A DNA stretch of 64,000 nucleotides. It comes from Echinicola rosea (GTDB lineage: Bacteria > Bacteroidota > Bacteroidia > Cytophagales > Cyclobacteriaceae). The position numbers and the translations under genes are program-made. The notes under the pieces were generated by a model. That model searched no databases, had not been told where the DNA came from, and worked only from the letters and a program-made list of their open reading frames with translations. The stretch is taken from NCBI RefSeq assembly GCF_005281475.1, contig NZ_CP040106.1, positions 3,748,501 to 3,812,500 on the forward strand, written 5' to 3'. Positions 27,019 through 56,082 of the stretch are shown here, in pieces. Within the stretch, counting starts at the first letter, position 1. Every line of letters begins with the position of its first letter.

Positions 27019-27849
27019 TCATTGGCAAATCATAGCCGAAAACATGTCCATGCTCATGTCCTTCCAGCCTAAGTCCAGCCCTTTTTGGATATCTGAGCAG
27101 AGGGTGGATTTTTCCTCATCAGTCATTTTTTTTCTTAATTCTTGCACCTTGGTAGTACCATATTTGTTTTCCATCTTTTTTAAACCTACTTGTGTTCGGC
27201 TTTGATAGACATCAAGCGGCTCATGGCCAAGGGCCAAGGCCTGATCGTATGTGGTGTATGCTTCTTGGTATTCGTTGTAGTAAAGGTATAAATCGCCCTT
27301 CTGGATGATGATGTCGGTGTTTTCAGGTGCCAGGGCCATGGCCTTGTCCAAATAATACATGGCAGAATCCTCCTCGTTCAGCTGACGGGCATATACCCTC
27401 GCCATTAACGCGTAGTTATTGGCCCTTTCTGAAGTGTTTTGGTTTTTTTCTGTCAGCTGGATTACTTTGCCAAGCTCCTGTTTTGACCCTTCCACATCCC
27501 CTAGATTTTGTAAGGCGATGCCTTTTTGGAAGTGTCCTTCCAGACTTCGGTCCTTGGTGACATCAAGGGCATAATCAGCTTCTTTGATGGCGCTTTCGTA
27601 TTGCCCTAGGTTATTATACGCTTCGGCTTTGTTTATAGCTCCTTGTTCCTTGGCATCTTTGGTTTTACAGCTGCCGCTAAATTCATCCAGTTTTGCCAAA
27701 GCCTCAGCATATGCCTCATTATTCAATAAGGTTTTGGCCTCATCGAGCAAGGCCCTGCATTTTTTTCCCATGGTAAATGTCTGGGAATAGCTGGTATGGC
27801 TTATTGCACCGCCAACAAAGATGAGCAATGCGAGAAAATATCCTTTCAT
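27019..27849 (-). CDS. Secreted TPR-repeat protein
   Basis: This is a 276-residue protein with signal peptide MKGYFLALLIFVGGAISHTSYS. From about 30 to 230 it carries tetratricopeptide repeats (AYNNLGQYESAIKEADYALD, GHFQKGIALQNLGDVEGSKQ, DLYLYYNEYQEAYTTYDQAL). These are protein-binding scaffolds. The C-terminus (STLCSDIQKGLDLGWKDMSM) ends with two Cys-containing segments. It is placed between the OmpA-like lipoprotein and the Asn/Arg-rich protein, so it may serve the cell envelope. Nothing identifies a partner. Confidence 0.85.
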   Translation of the reverse strand: MKGYFLALLIFVGGAISHTSYSQTFTMGKKCRALLDEAKTLLNNEAYAEALAKLDEFSGSCKTKDAKEQGAINKAEAYNNLGQYESAIKEADYALDVTKDRSLEGHFQKGIALQNLGDVEGSKQELGKVIQLTEKNQNTSERANNYALMARVYARQLNEEDSAMYYLDKAMALAPENTDIIIQKGDLYLYYNEYQEAYTTYDQALALGHEPLDVYQSRTQVGLKKMENKYGTTKVQELRKKMTDEEKSTLCSDIQKGLDLGWKDMSMDMFSAMICQ

Positions 27850-27931
27850 ACTGTTTTACATTTAGTTGGAAAACGCCATTTTTATGTTAAAAATCTTTGG
27901 GATGCGTTCCTGTTCGCTGATGTTAAGCTCA

Positions 27932-28891
27932 TCATTGATCTGCATCTTGGACATCAGCTACCTCGTATTTATTTTTACCATCTACCTGAACGGGCTGGTA
28001 ATAGGTGTCGCCGTATTTGACATATGTCTGATCACCTACCTTTACTTCTTCGGCTCCTTCAGGGAGGTTGGTCACCACTGATCCTGATGTGGGAGGGACG
28101 ACCGTATATCCATCATCTGATTTTTCATAGTATGTGCCGCCGTAATAGTAATTATTGGTGGTTTCATTGATGACTACTTGTTCAGATCCACTCGGGATGG
28201 TTTTTACAGTGGCACCTGATGGAGCCTCCACTACCGTATAACCCCCGTTGTTTTCTTGGTAAAAGACCCCTTGATCGTAATGGTATTTTTCATTCTCAAT
28301 GGATATCACGATCGCGGTAGCTGCCAATGAGGCTATAAAAAATCCCCACGGATGCCAAACAGGCCCCCAATAATAAGGGACGAAAGGATGGTAGAAGTAG
28401 GGTCGATAACAGTAAAAGCTGAATCCGCCATATCGATAGGGAGGTCTGTTGTATGGCCTAGGATTGCGGATTACCACTGTACTGCGCCTGTTTACATTCC
28501 TACGGACGTTTCTATTGACATTGATATTGGTGCTATTGTCAATGTTGATGCGATTATTATTGCCAGTCCTGTTATTGCTTTTGATATTGGAAACCCGGGT
28601 ATTATTGTTTCTGTTATTCGTATTCCTTACGTTACTATTTCTGTTATTTTGATTTCTAAAATTATTGGTTTGGCTTCTGTTGTTGGAAAAATTCCGGTTT
28701 TGGAGATTGGAGGGCCGTGAGGGGGAGCGATGTGCTCCTCCGTTGATACTTCTATTTCCTGCAGGTCTGGACATAGCTCCCCCACGCGAGGAGCCTCCAC
28801 CATGTCGTAGTCGCTGGGCTTCCGCCATGTCTGGAATCCAGAGCATGGCAACGATCCCACAAAATAACATCAGTTTGGATAAATTTTTCAT
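27932..28891 (-). CDS. Asn/Arg-rich secreted protein, DUF6515-like
   Basis: This is a secreted protein of about 319 residues. I use the ATG giving MKNLSKLMLFCGIVAMLWIP; one four codons upstream is also possible. Residues about 30-150 are low-complexity and rich in Asn, Arg and Ser (NNRNSNVRNTNNRNNNTRV), positively charged and probably disordered. A Tyr/Pro/Trp-rich hydrophobic part follows (YCYRPYFYHPFVPYYWGPVW), then a membrane-like segment (GFFIASLAATAIVIS). The C-terminus has two similar beta modules (GYTVVEAPSGATVKTIPSGSE and GYTVVPPTSGSVVTNLPEGAE). This resembles the DUF6515 group. The function is unknown; the basic tract could bind acidic polymer or DNA at the surface. Confidence 0.8.
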   Translation of the reverse strand: MKNLSKLMLFCGIVAMLWIPDMAEAQRLRHGGGSSRGGAMSRPAGNRSINGGAHRSPSRPSNLQNRNFSNNRSQTNNFRNQNNRNSNVRNTNNRNNNTRVSNIKSNNRTGNNNRINIDNSTNINVNRNVRRNVNRRSTVVIRNPRPYNRPPYRYGGFSFYCYRPYFYHPFVPYYWGPVWHPWGFFIASLAATAIVISIENEKYHYDQGVFYQENNGGYTVVEAPSGATVKTIPSGSEQVVINETTNNYYYGGTYYEKSDDGYTVVPPTSGSVVTNLPEGAEEVKVGDQTYVKYGDTYYQPVQVDGKNKYEVADVQDADQ

Positions 28892-28913
28892 CTTATAATT
28901 CATGGTGGAACAG

Positions 28914-29642
28914 TTAATGAGGTTTTGGAAGTATTGCGATCAGTCTTGCCCCGGGAGGTGGCGTGAATTCAAAAATCGTTGCTGGGAGATCCGGATTGAT
29001 TTCCCAATCGCTGAAGGTCGCCTCATATTGAGGAGCCAAAGCTTTTTCCTTGTTTGTAATCAGAAACTTCACTGGCAAATTCATGGCATCATTAGCAATC
29101 CAAATTTGGACGCTTTGTTCTTGATTACTGGCGGCGATGTGAAAACAATCCTTGCCGTTTACATACTTGGTACCCAGGTAAACCAGCGTATCAAAGTGTG
29201 TCAAAAGATCATCGGTAAAGGTGGGATAGAAAAAATCTGCTGCGGGAAACTCGACACCATAATTATAGTTCATGGAGTCTATCATGGTGATGATATCGTC
29301 AGGAGCATGAACCGTGGTATAATTATTTTCACTATAAGAATAGTGGGTGAAGAATTCTCCATTGTAAAAAAAGCCACGATGGCCTTTGTGACCTTTTTGA
29401 TGGACGAGCATTTTGTCAGGTCCCTGCATGAACACTTCATTGTCCGTGTATTCCTTCGAATATTTTACTTTAGCACTAGGGATGTCGCTAGAGGTGGACA
29501 ACTTGTAGCGACAAGATTCCATGTCTCCGATCACCGCGCTCATATGATCCAGAATAAATACGGCGACAGAATCAATATCACTTTCCTGAGCAAAACTGCT
29601 CAGCGGAAGGATGAGGTAAATTGCCAATATTAGTTTTTTCAT
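28914..29642 (-). CDS. DUF2092-like periplasmic protein
   Basis: This is a 242-residue exported protein (signal MKKLILAIYLILPLSSFA). The mature part has the LolA/DUF2092 pattern: MESCRYKLSTSSDIPSA, a run with KMLVHQKGHKGHRGFFYNGE, KDCFHIAASNQEQSVQIWI, DAMNLPVKFLITNK, and an end with FEFTPPPGARLI. Members are predicted periplasmic half-barrel proteins. It lies about 22 bp before the Asn/Arg-rich gene on the same strand, so the two are likely co-transcribed. A long plus-strand reading frame over the same bases has no homology-like features. Confidence 0.85.
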   Translation of the reverse strand: MKKLILAIYLILPLSSFAQESDIDSVAVFILDHMSAVIGDMESCRYKLSTSSDIPSAKVKYSKEYTDNEVFMQGPDKMLVHQKGHKGHRGFFYNGEFFTHYSYSENNYTTVHAPDDIITMIDSMNYNYGVEFPAADFFYPTFTDDLLTHFDTLVYLGTKYVNGKDCFHIAASNQEQSVQIWIANDAMNLPVKFLITNKEKALAPQYEATFSDWEINPDLPATIFEFTPPPGARLIAILPKPH

Positions 29643-29803
29643 TTGAAATATACTTTATGAGGCAAAAGTTGCCCATTGATGGAGAATTCAAGCCATAATC
29701 TATATCTACCATTAAGTTACTAACTATTTGCCCACTGGACTTATCATAAAAATGTACACCTGCCAACTTTTATAGATTTTGGCATCCAGAATCTAGGAAG
29801 GGG

Positions 29804-30904
29804 TCAGAAGAAGTGTTTTATATAATCAGTGGGATTGTAGCCTGTGTGTTTTTTAAAAGAAGAGATGAAACTCTTTCTGTCCATAAAGCCACTTTGTTTG
29901 GCTAGCATATCCAGGGTCATGTCATGGTATGCCCTTTCCTTGATGATGTTCTGGCTAAAGAGTATTCGCTTGACATTTATAAATTCCTCAAAATTCACCC
30001 CTTTCTTTTTCATATAGTTACTCAGGCAATTCCTTGACACTCCAATTTGCTCAGCCATATTTCCGAAGGTGATATCCTTCATTAAATAAGGGTGGTGTTT
30101 GGAAATGTATCGTTCGATGTGTTGCTCTTCAAGGCTTAGGTTAACCCCAGGTCTATCTAGGTTTTTGGCCAGAAGGTTCAGGTGCATTTTGTCTGAAAAG
30201 TCCTTGGGTTTGATATCCCTGATTCCAAACAATAGTAAAGGCTGGAAGAATAATGAAAGGCATAAAAGAAAGCTGCCTACCATTGCCATAATTTCTGATT
30301 GGAGCAAAGGAGGTAAGGGGATTCCGGCTATGTTAACCAAGAGATAGGGTAAGAATAGCAATGTTTGGACGGATAAGAAAAGAATGGTCCACCGCAACCA
30401 ATGGCTGTTAATGTGAATCAAACCTTGTTTGCTGATGGACAGTAATTTAAATACCAGGTTTATTTCCATGATCCAGTAGATAATCATCTGTAAATGGATC
30501 AGCAAAAACGGAAGGTCGGATGAAATGGCATTGCTTCTATTGCTATAATGTAAGCCGATTATGCCAATCGTAATAGGTAGTACCAAATGGATCAAAATGG
30601 ATTTTCCGTAATGGGAAAAGGCCAAAGTGTAAAAATAGAGGTAAGTCAATGGCATGAACAAAGCCATGCTGATAAGCATTACTGTATTAAGAAAGTAGTA
30701 GTCGCCTGGCTCCAAGTACGTGAAAACAATGAATTGAAACACATGCCATATAGAAAGTGCCAAAAATGCAAGCGAAAGTATCCTTTTGGGATTCCTTTGT
30801 TCTTCGACCATATTCGGATACCACCAGAGGATACCCGCTATCATTATGGCAGTGACAGCCACCACAAATGAAACGATGGAGTACATTGTTAAGAGTTCTG
30901 GCAT
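29804..30904 (-). CDS. Membrane-anchored AraC-family regulator
   Basis: This is a 366-residue transcription regulator with an N-terminal membrane part. Residues about 1-225 contain roughly seven hydrophobic helices (SIVSFVVAVTAIMIAGILWW, ILIHLVLPITIGIIG, LLCLSLFFQPLLLFGI). The last 105 residues form the AraC/XylS DNA-binding domain (DITFGNMAEQIGVSRNCLSNYMKK, then LDMLAKQSGFMDRKSFISSFKKHTGYNPTDY). This 7TM-plus-AraC layout is frequent in Bacteroidota and should sense a membrane or periplasmic signal. A second regulator of the same layout lies just upstream. Its targets are unknown. Confidence 0.9.
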   Translation of the reverse strand: MPELLTMYSIVSFVVAVTAIMIAGILWWYPNMVEEQRNPKRILSLAFLALSIWHVFQFIVFTYLEPGDYYFLNTVMLISMALFMPLTYLYFYTLAFSHYGKSILIHLVLPITIGIIGLHYSNRSNAISSDLPFLLIHLQMIIYWIMEINLVFKLLSISKQGLIHINSHWLRWTILFLSVQTLLFLPYLLVNIAGIPLPPLLQSEIMAMVGSFLLCLSLFFQPLLLFGIRDIKPKDFSDKMHLNLLAKNLDRPGVNLSLEEQHIERYISKHHPYLMKDITFGNMAEQIGVSRNCLSNYMKKKGVNFEEFINVKRILFSQNIIKERAYHDMTLDMLAKQSGFMDRKSFISSFKKHTGYNPTDYIKHFF

Positions 30905-31102
30905 GTTTAACTATTAAACAAACTAATACAACACTAGTATTAATTAACGATGTCATGTATGTATTTACCAGGAAGGTTATACTTTAGCTCTGGTGAATGA
31001 TCCAGAAAACATCATTTACCTAAATTTAAGGATATGTAAAATTAATGTTGACTAATAAAAAGTAATTGATGCAAAGAATTATAATGTTGTGAAAATCAAT
31101 GA

Positions 31103-32299
31103 TTATTTATATTCTTTTATAAACTCAGATGGAGTTTTACCAACCCATTTTTTAAATGCAGAGGTAAAGGAATTGCGATTGGAAAAACCACAATCGTAAC
31201 CCAAAGCTTCCAAAGTAATGTTTTTCCATTCACCGTTTTTGATTTTTTCTTTACAATATTCAATGCGGTATTTGTTTAAAAAATCATTGAAATTCAGGCC
31301 CTTTTCTTTATTGATAAAGGAACTGATAATATAAAGGGGGACATTCAAGTCGTCTGAAAGGTCTTTAAGATTATAGCCTTGATTAAGATAAGGGGTGTTG
31401 TTTTGGATATGGTCGGATAGTTTTGAATCTAATTCAATGATCCTTGCCTCACTTAAAAATTTTGAAGAATAACTACTGGATTTTTCTGCTTTCGGACTTT
31501 TTAGGGGTTGTACTGAGGTCTCCTTGATGGGGGAAAGCACTTCTGAAAACCCATAAAGAATCTCTGGTTTACAGAATAGATATCCCGCACACAAAATTAC
31601 ACACAAGGCACCGCCTACTTCACTAAAATTGGCATATGCGGACATCTGAAAAGGATTGTAGCTATTTATAAAATAGGGATAGAACAGTAGGAACTGAATG
31701 CTGCAGAAGAAAAACAGCCAATTGACCGCATGGCTGTTTTCCTCCTTTACGTCCTCATCACCATGTTTGATAAACGAAATAATCACCCACACCTGAAGCA
31801 GCCAGTAGATACCAAATGCAATATGATAAATAAGGATATTTGCTTCATTAGGAATCGAGATCAGTGAATAGGTAGATAATTCTCCAATACCTCCATGAAG
31901 TATTTGTTCCTGAAGTAGGTTAAGCTGTTTTTCGTAAGGTAAAATTAAATAGGGGATGTTGTTGATTAGGAATAGAAAAAACGGGGCAAAATGCAATGAA
32001 TCTTTGATTTTGGGATACTCTTTATTTAAAACTCCCCTCACATATAAGTAGGCCATTGGCATGAAAAGAAAACAAATGATACTGCCTACGCTGTAGGCAG
32101 AGGTAATATTGAGTATAAATTCGCTTTGGATAAGGGTAGCATATACCAGACTGCAGGTCAAAACGAAAAATGACCAACTTAACAGTTTCCGTGATTTATT
32201 CCGCTTATTGGGAAAAGCCCAAAGGATGATAATGGTAATCACTCCCACAGTAATGGCGAGTAAGTGGGTAAGAAGGATAGGGGTAAATTCTACGTTCAT
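31103..32299 (-). CDS. Membrane-anchored AraC-family regulator, paralog
   Basis: This is a 398-residue regulator with the same layout as its neighbour: about seven hydrophobic helices (residues 1-240, for example LLAITVGVITIIILWAFPN and SIICFLFMPMAYLYVRG), a polar linker rich in Ser/Lys, then an AraC-type DNA-binding domain. That domain contains GYNLKDLSDDLNVPLYIISSFI and ITLEALGYDCGFSNRNSFTSAFKKWVGKTPSEF. The 198 bp between the two regulators hold no gene, so each may have its own promoter. Similarity to the neighbour is clear in architecture but low in sequence, so the duplication would be old. Confidence 0.9.
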   Translation of the reverse strand: MNVEFTPILLTHLLAITVGVITIIILWAFPNKRNKSRKLLSWSFFVLTCSLVYATLIQSEFILNITSAYSVGSIICFLFMPMAYLYVRGVLNKEYPKIKDSLHFAPFFLFLINNIPYLILPYEKQLNLLQEQILHGGIGELSTYSLISIPNEANILIYHIAFGIYWLLQVWVIISFIKHGDEDVKEENSHAVNWLFFFCSIQFLLFYPYFINSYNPFQMSAYANFSEVGGALCVILCAGYLFCKPEILYGFSEVLSPIKETSVQPLKSPKAEKSSSYSSKFLSEARIIELDSKLSDHIQNNTPYLNQGYNLKDLSDDLNVPLYIISSFINKEKGLNFNDFLNKYRIEYCKEKIKNGEWKNITLEALGYDCGFSNRNSFTSAFKKWVGKTPSEFIKEYK

Positions 32300-51749
<19,450 letters not shown>

Positions 51750-51752
51750 GCG

Positions 51753-52721
51753 ATGAAAAATATTTTAAAAATAGTGGTGTTTTGTGGGGTCATCATGTCG
51801 GCAACTCCTGTTTTTTGCCAGCAGTTGCCGCAGTTTAGCCAATATATGTTCAATGGCCTGCATATTAATCCAGGGTATGCAGGCTACAAGGGAGAGTCCT
51901 ACATCCAGTCCACGTATAGGAGCCAATGGGTTAATTTTCCCGGAGCTCCCAAGACCTTTACGGTGACGGGAGATTTTAGTGCAAACGAGGGCAGGATGGG
52001 ATTTGGCTTTTCGGTTTTGAGTGACCGGCTGGGGCCAGTAACCACCAATGGGGTGTTGCTTACGTATGCCTACCGTATTCAGACAGGCATGCGCTCGTTT
52101 TTAGGATTGGGCGTAAGCGCTGGAGTATCAGAATATGCCATCGACGGCTCCATGCTCGATCCCAATGACCATCCGGATATCGATCTCCCAGAAGGCAGGG
52201 TCAACCTGTTTACCCCTAATCTGAATACGGGAATTTTCTTTAATACACCACGGTTTTATGCGGGATTGAGCATGTATAATTTGGTGGGCAAAAAATCCCT
52301 CGAAAGGGAAGACGTTGCTTTGGCCTACCATGACTTTCATTATTATTTGACAGCTGGAGTGATCCTTCCGCTGTCGGAAAAGGTCCAGATAAAACCTTCA
52401 TTCCTGATCAAAGAAGTCAAAGGTTCTCCTACCAATTATGACCTGAATGCCATGTTCCTGTTTTTCGAACGGGTATGGCTTGGTGGTTCCTATCGCTCCA
52501 ATATGAAGCTTGGAAAAGATAATCTTCCTGAAAATCTAAGTAATAGAAATTCTCTCGCCATGATCATTGAGTTTTTTGCGACCAATAACTTACGCATTGG
52601 ATATGCTTATGACCATAACCTAAATGTCTTGGATTCCTACAGAAACAATTCCCACGAAATATCCATTGGCTATTATATCACGCCAAAAAATACAAGGATG
52701 CGTAATCAGCGTTGGTTTTAG
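51753..52721 (+). CDS. PorP/SprF-family outer-membrane protein
   Basis: This is a 322-residue outer-membrane barrel with signal peptide (VVFCGVIMSATPVFC). The family start QQLPQFSQYMFNGLHINPGYAGY is unmistakable for the PorP/SprF group, and FGFSVLSDRLGPVTTNGV and the final strand SIGYYITPKN support it. In Flavobacterium johnsoniae SprF is needed to secrete the giant adhesin SprB through the type IX system, and proteins with type B sorting domains usually have such a partner next to them. The ATG is 3 bp after the giant gene's stop, so translation is probably coupled. It should be the dedicated secretion or anchoring partner of that adhesin. Confidence 0.95.
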   Translation: MKNILKIVVFCGVIMSATPVFCQQLPQFSQYMFNGLHINPGYAGYKGESYIQSTYRSQWVNFPGAPKTFTVTGDFSANEGRMGFGFSVLSDRLGPVTTNGVLLTYAYRIQTGMRSFLGLGVSAGVSEYAIDGSMLDPNDHPDIDLPEGRVNLFTPNLNTGIFFNTPRFYAGLSMYNLVGKKSLEREDVALAYHDFHYYLTAGVILPLSEKVQIKPSFLIKEVKGSPTNYDLNAMFLFFERVWLGGSYRSNMKLGKDNLPENLSNRNSLAMIIEFFATNNLRIGYAYDHNLNVLDSYRNNSHEISIGYYITPKNTRMRNQRWF

Positions 52722-53572
52722 TATAAGCAAAAAAATGGCTCTATATGGATTATAGTGGGTAAAGATATTATTCCGGTTAAATTAATGTTGATTCATGTTC
52801 CTTTTCAGTGGGCAATTTTCTATTCTGCCTTGAGGTATTTGACGTTAAGAAATCAAAGAAATGGGCTGGAAAAAGCGCAGGCTTGTTTGACGTGAATCAG
52901 TACAAAAAATTGGTATGCTGCACAAATAGAGGAGTTTGCCTGCGTGAGTGCTGGCTTTGATTTTAGTCATATAGCTCACCGCAGCGGGTTTTTTTGGTTA
53001 CGTTTTTCACCTGAAGGAAAAAAGTAACAAGGCAACAAGATGAAAGGCAAGCTAGAATTTGACATGCAAAGTAATAGTTACCCATAGTAAATCCTATAGA
53101 ACCAAAAAAATACCAGTTGTATCATTGTAGGAATAGGCTTTATTTATTTGGTAAAATATTGATGTTTAATGGTTTTATTTATTTGATCTATGGTAATTAT
53201 TGATTAAATTTTCTTGCAATTAGGAGTTCGATTAAAAAACATCACGCAAGCCTGTTTGAATCCAAGTAGGGTGTTGGATGTTATTCTCGGCAGTTTGCCA
53301 CGGAGAGCTGGCATGCTCTTTCTCTTCGTTCACTACATCAAAAAAGGAGCTTGTTGGACACCAGACAAGCTTTGGAGGGCAGTTTAACGTCCTTACAAGT
53401 GGGTAGGTAGCAGCCTTCTCGGTTTTATATGAGAGACAGGCAGGTTTCACTCCACTTGCGTTGAGCGTAAAAGGTGGAATAAAAATCGATTTTATGATCG
53501 AACTCATGTTAGCGCACGGTCTAGGGACTTTTCCAACTATTTTTCTTCAGCATCTTTCAATGAACGATTACT
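52722..53572. other. Gene-free space with repeat-like remnants
   Basis: No convincing gene is seen in these 851 bp. A hairpin lies at about 52,988-53,033 (GGTTAC and GTAAC arms around T- and A-runs). From about 53,220 the sequence turns GC-richer and contains GGCAGTTTGCCACGGAGAGC, which resembles the palindrome at 2,431. A 91-codon minus-strand frame at 53,232-53,507 has no protein-like pattern. It is probably a degenerate dispersed element. Confidence 0.5.
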
Positions 53573-54382
53573 ATGAAACGTTTTATAGGACTTTTGGTCA
53601 TTGCTATGGTATTGGTGTTGATTCTGGTCTTTATTACCAATCCTGAATTGATTTCCAAAATCTGGCTGTACTTGGTAGGTTTTATCGGGTACATTGTTGC
53701 CTTAGCGGAAAAAGGATTTCAGTCCATAAAAAAAACCTTTAAGAATGTAGAAAAGACAAAAGAGGAGCCAACACAGAAAACCGTTACATCCACCTCGCTG
53801 GCGCCCATAGATCCTTTACCCGAAGTGGCACACTTGGAGCAAAAAATCCAGCAGCTAGAGGCCAAAATGGATTCAGCAAATATTGAAGGGCAATCCCTGG
53901 CAGGAGGTACAGTGACGGTATTGCGCTATATGGATGATGGCGAGACAACGCTGGGATTGCTATTTCTCCGTAATAAATTCTTTGCCTATACCTTAGAAGA
54001 TACCTTCAGAATGGAAAAGGTAAAGCACGAGACTAGGATACCAGCGGGAAAGTACCTGCTGGATTTTAACCGGCAGCTTACGCCGATGACTGAGCGGTAT
54101 CGAAATCGAATGCCATGGTTTGATTTCCATTTGGAGATCAAGGAAGTGCCTGATTTCAGTCAGATTTACATACATATTGGCAATACGCATTCCGACACGA
54201 GCGGGTGCATTTTGATTGCCGATGGGGTCAGTGCAGGGTTGCCAAGGTCAATCGTCCAATCGACCTTGGCCTATGAGAAGTTTTATAAAATAATCCACGG
54301 CTTGTTGCAGTCCAATGAGCAAGTAACCATCCAGGTTCACGACGAGGACTGGATCGAGAAAAGTAAAATTGCCGCCATATGA
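53573..54382 (+). CDS. Membrane-anchored DUF5675 protein
   Basis: This is a 269-residue protein and first gene of a four-gene operon. Residues about 1-45 form two hydrophobic segments (FIGLLVIAMVLVLILVF; IWLYLVGFIGYIVALA). A linker with a short coiled coil follows (HLEQKIQQLEAKMDSA). The C-terminal DUF5675 domain is at about 112-262: VTVLRYMDDGETTLGLLF, FAYTLEDTFR, RIPAGKYLLDF and IYIHIGNTHSDTSGCILI. That His-x-Gly-Asn..Ser-Gly-Cys arrangement loosely resembles L,D-transpeptidase-like folds, and DUF5675 proteins often sit beside phage or cell-wall lysis genes. The next gene starts inside its stop (ATGA). The function is not established. Confidence 0.85.
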   Translation: MKRFIGLLVIAMVLVLILVFITNPELISKIWLYLVGFIGYIVALAEKGFQSIKKTFKNVEKTKEEPTQKTVTSTSLAPIDPLPEVAHLEQKIQQLEAKMDSANIEGQSLAGGTVTVLRYMDDGETTLGLLFLRNKFFAYTLEDTFRMEKVKHETRIPAGKYLLDFNRQLTPMTERYRNRMPWFDFHLEIKEVPDFSQIYIHIGNTHSDTSGCILIADGVSAGLPRSIVQSTLAYEKFYKIIHGLLQSNEQVTIQVHDEDWIEKSKIAAI

Positions 54383-56082
54383 TACAGTTTATTTCCAAAC
54401 ACCGTCTTCCAATCATTCAGATCATAGCCATCATTGTGATGATCTTGCTCTTGGGTATATTTGTAGCTCCCATTTTTAAAGGGTTTATGTCTTTGGCTAT
54501 TGGGATGATCATTGTCATAGGGATGGGGATGATCTATGGGGTCATTGTACGGTACTTTAGATCTCCGGATGAAAAGCGAAGGATCTATCGGAATAAATAC
54601 CACGATGTCTTCTTTAAAGGAACGGTGATTTTCGCCATTTTGCTGGCAGTATTGGGGGTTGTTTATGGCTTTATCTCCTATTTGGAGGGAGGAAACCCCT
54701 ACCGAATTGTAGGTTTGCTGATCACGGTAATCTGGATAGCAGTTTTCATGATCTACTTCGTTTGGTCAGTCTATTTTTACAATATCAACTATGGTCTAAC
54801 AGACGAGGAGTGGGAAAAAATAGCCAAGGCCAAAGAAATGAGTGCGTATGGTCTTCAGGAAGTAGAAGCGGGGATTGCTGAGCCCTTGTATAATCCCTAC
54901 CGAAGCCAGACGTTTGGGCTTCCCCCGGGCACGGTTAGGGGGATGATTGCATTTACGCTTTTGATCGGCGGGATGTCGCTGCTAATCAGTAGCTATGGAA
55001 TGGATTACGTCTCTAATGCAGAAATGGCGCTAAGGGCAAAACAATTTGAATTTTTTGAGACCGCTTTCTTGATGATGATCGCCTTTTATTTTGGTGATCG
55101 TTCCCTTAAATATTTGCGTGATAGATGGAATGCGCCATCCAAAGCAGATAAGCAGGACGAACGCGACACTACAGCAAAATCAAATGCACCGATGACTGCT
55201 TCCAGTGTACAGGCCTTTGATTTTCCTTCTTCCGATCCTGTTGGCCTTGATGACCAGGCCTTTCGAGAGGAGGATTTGGTTTTCAAGGAAATAAACCAGC
55301 CACAAAGTGTTTCCAAACCGTTGACAGGCTTAAAAAAAGCCTTGCAGAAGGGAACCGAAATGATGGAATCCATGGGGTCGGCCTATGTCCAGATCAGGGA
55401 CAATACCACTCAGAAGGTCCTTGCTGACGAGGAAATAAGAGATGCCTTGGAAGGTTTATGGCAAGATAAGCAACTCAAACTGGCTTTTCCTGTCATCAAA
55501 GCAGTTGTCTCCGTAGAGTCATCCGGAAGGGGACACCTCCAGGACGGCAGGGCAAAAATCCTTTTTGAAGGACATAAATTTTGGTACTGGCTTTCCAAGG
55601 TCGGTAAAACAAAGGATGAATTGGAAGAGCTACAGCGGCAATATCCTGATATAGTCTATCCTAATTGGACACGGGAACATTACCGCTTGGGCACTGATGA
55701 ATACGATAGATTGGAAAAAGCAAAAGAAATCTGTCAAGGCATTAACGATAAGGCTGCTGTGTATGCGACTTCTTGGGGCTTATTTCAGATTTTGGGCGAA
55801 AACCTTGATCATTTTATCAAAGCCAGAAATTATAAGGATTGGAAGGATTTTGAGCAAAAACAACATGAAGCTGAACTGTTTCATTTCTTGGACTTTCTGA
55901 CCTTTATCCAAACCAAAAAGCTTAACGGCAGACCCTTGGCCAGTTTTATTTCAGAAGAAAATAAAGGAAACTATGACTGGTCCTCTTTTGCATATGGCTA
56001 TAATGGCCGCGGCTATAAGCTGAATAAGTACGATGAGAAATTGGCAGCCGCCTATCATAAATTCAAGTCTCAAGGGTTATGA
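54379..56082 (+). CDS. Multi-pass membrane protein with N-acetylmuramidase domain
   Basis: This is a 567-residue protein. Four hydrophobic helices lie in the first 160 residues (IIQIIAIIVMILLLGIFV; LAIGMIIVIGMGMIYGVIV; VIFAILLAVLGVVYGFI; IVGLLITVIWIAVFMIYF). Two more lie near 190-240. A polar linker leads to a muramidase domain of the DUF3380 type (about 355-565). Its likely catalytic Glu380 is in AVVSVESSGRG, followed by AKILFEGHKFWYWL and ATSWGLFQILG, the family signatures. Such domains usually occur in phage endolysins; fusion to a membrane part and placement in a non-phage operon is unusual. It overlaps both neighbours by 4 bp. It probably cuts the glycan strand of peptidoglycan at the periplasmic face. 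Confidence 0.85.
   Translation: MIQFISKHRLPIIQIIAIIVMILLLGIFVAPIFKGFMSLAIGMIIVIGMGMIYGVIVRYFRSPDEKRRIYRNKYHDVFFKGTVIFAILLAVLGVVYGFISYLEGGNPYRIVGLLITVIWIAVFMIYFVWSVYFYNINYGLTDEEWEKIAKAKEMSAYGLQEVEAGIAEPLYNPYRSQTFGLPPGTVRGMIAFTLLIGGMSLLISSYGMDYVSNAEMALRAKQFEFFETAFLMMIAFYFGDRSLKYLRDRWNAPSKADKQDERDTTAKSNAPMTASSVQAFDFPSSDPVGLDDQAFREEDLVFKEINQPQSVSKPLTGLKKALQKGTEMMESMGSAYVQIRDNTTQKVLADEEIRDALEGLWQDKQLKLAFPVIKAVVSVESSGRGHLQDGRAKILFEGHKFWYWLSKVGKTKDELEELQRQYPDIVYPNWTREHYRLGTDEYDRLEKAKEICQGINDKAAVYATSWGLFQILGENLDHFIKARNYKDWKDFEQKQHEAELFHFLDFLTFIQTKKLNGRPLASFISEENKGNYDWSSFAYGYNGRGYKLNKYDEKLAAAYHKFKSQGL

Noticed and set aside
28902..29633. Plus-strand 243-codon reading frame opposite the DUF2092-like gene
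   Set aside because: No domain pattern or signal peptide, and the minus-strand gene has a clear signal peptide and family layout.
53232..53507. Minus-strand 91-codon frame in the 52,722-53,572 space
   Set aside because: No family pattern; the region resembles degenerate repeat DNA.
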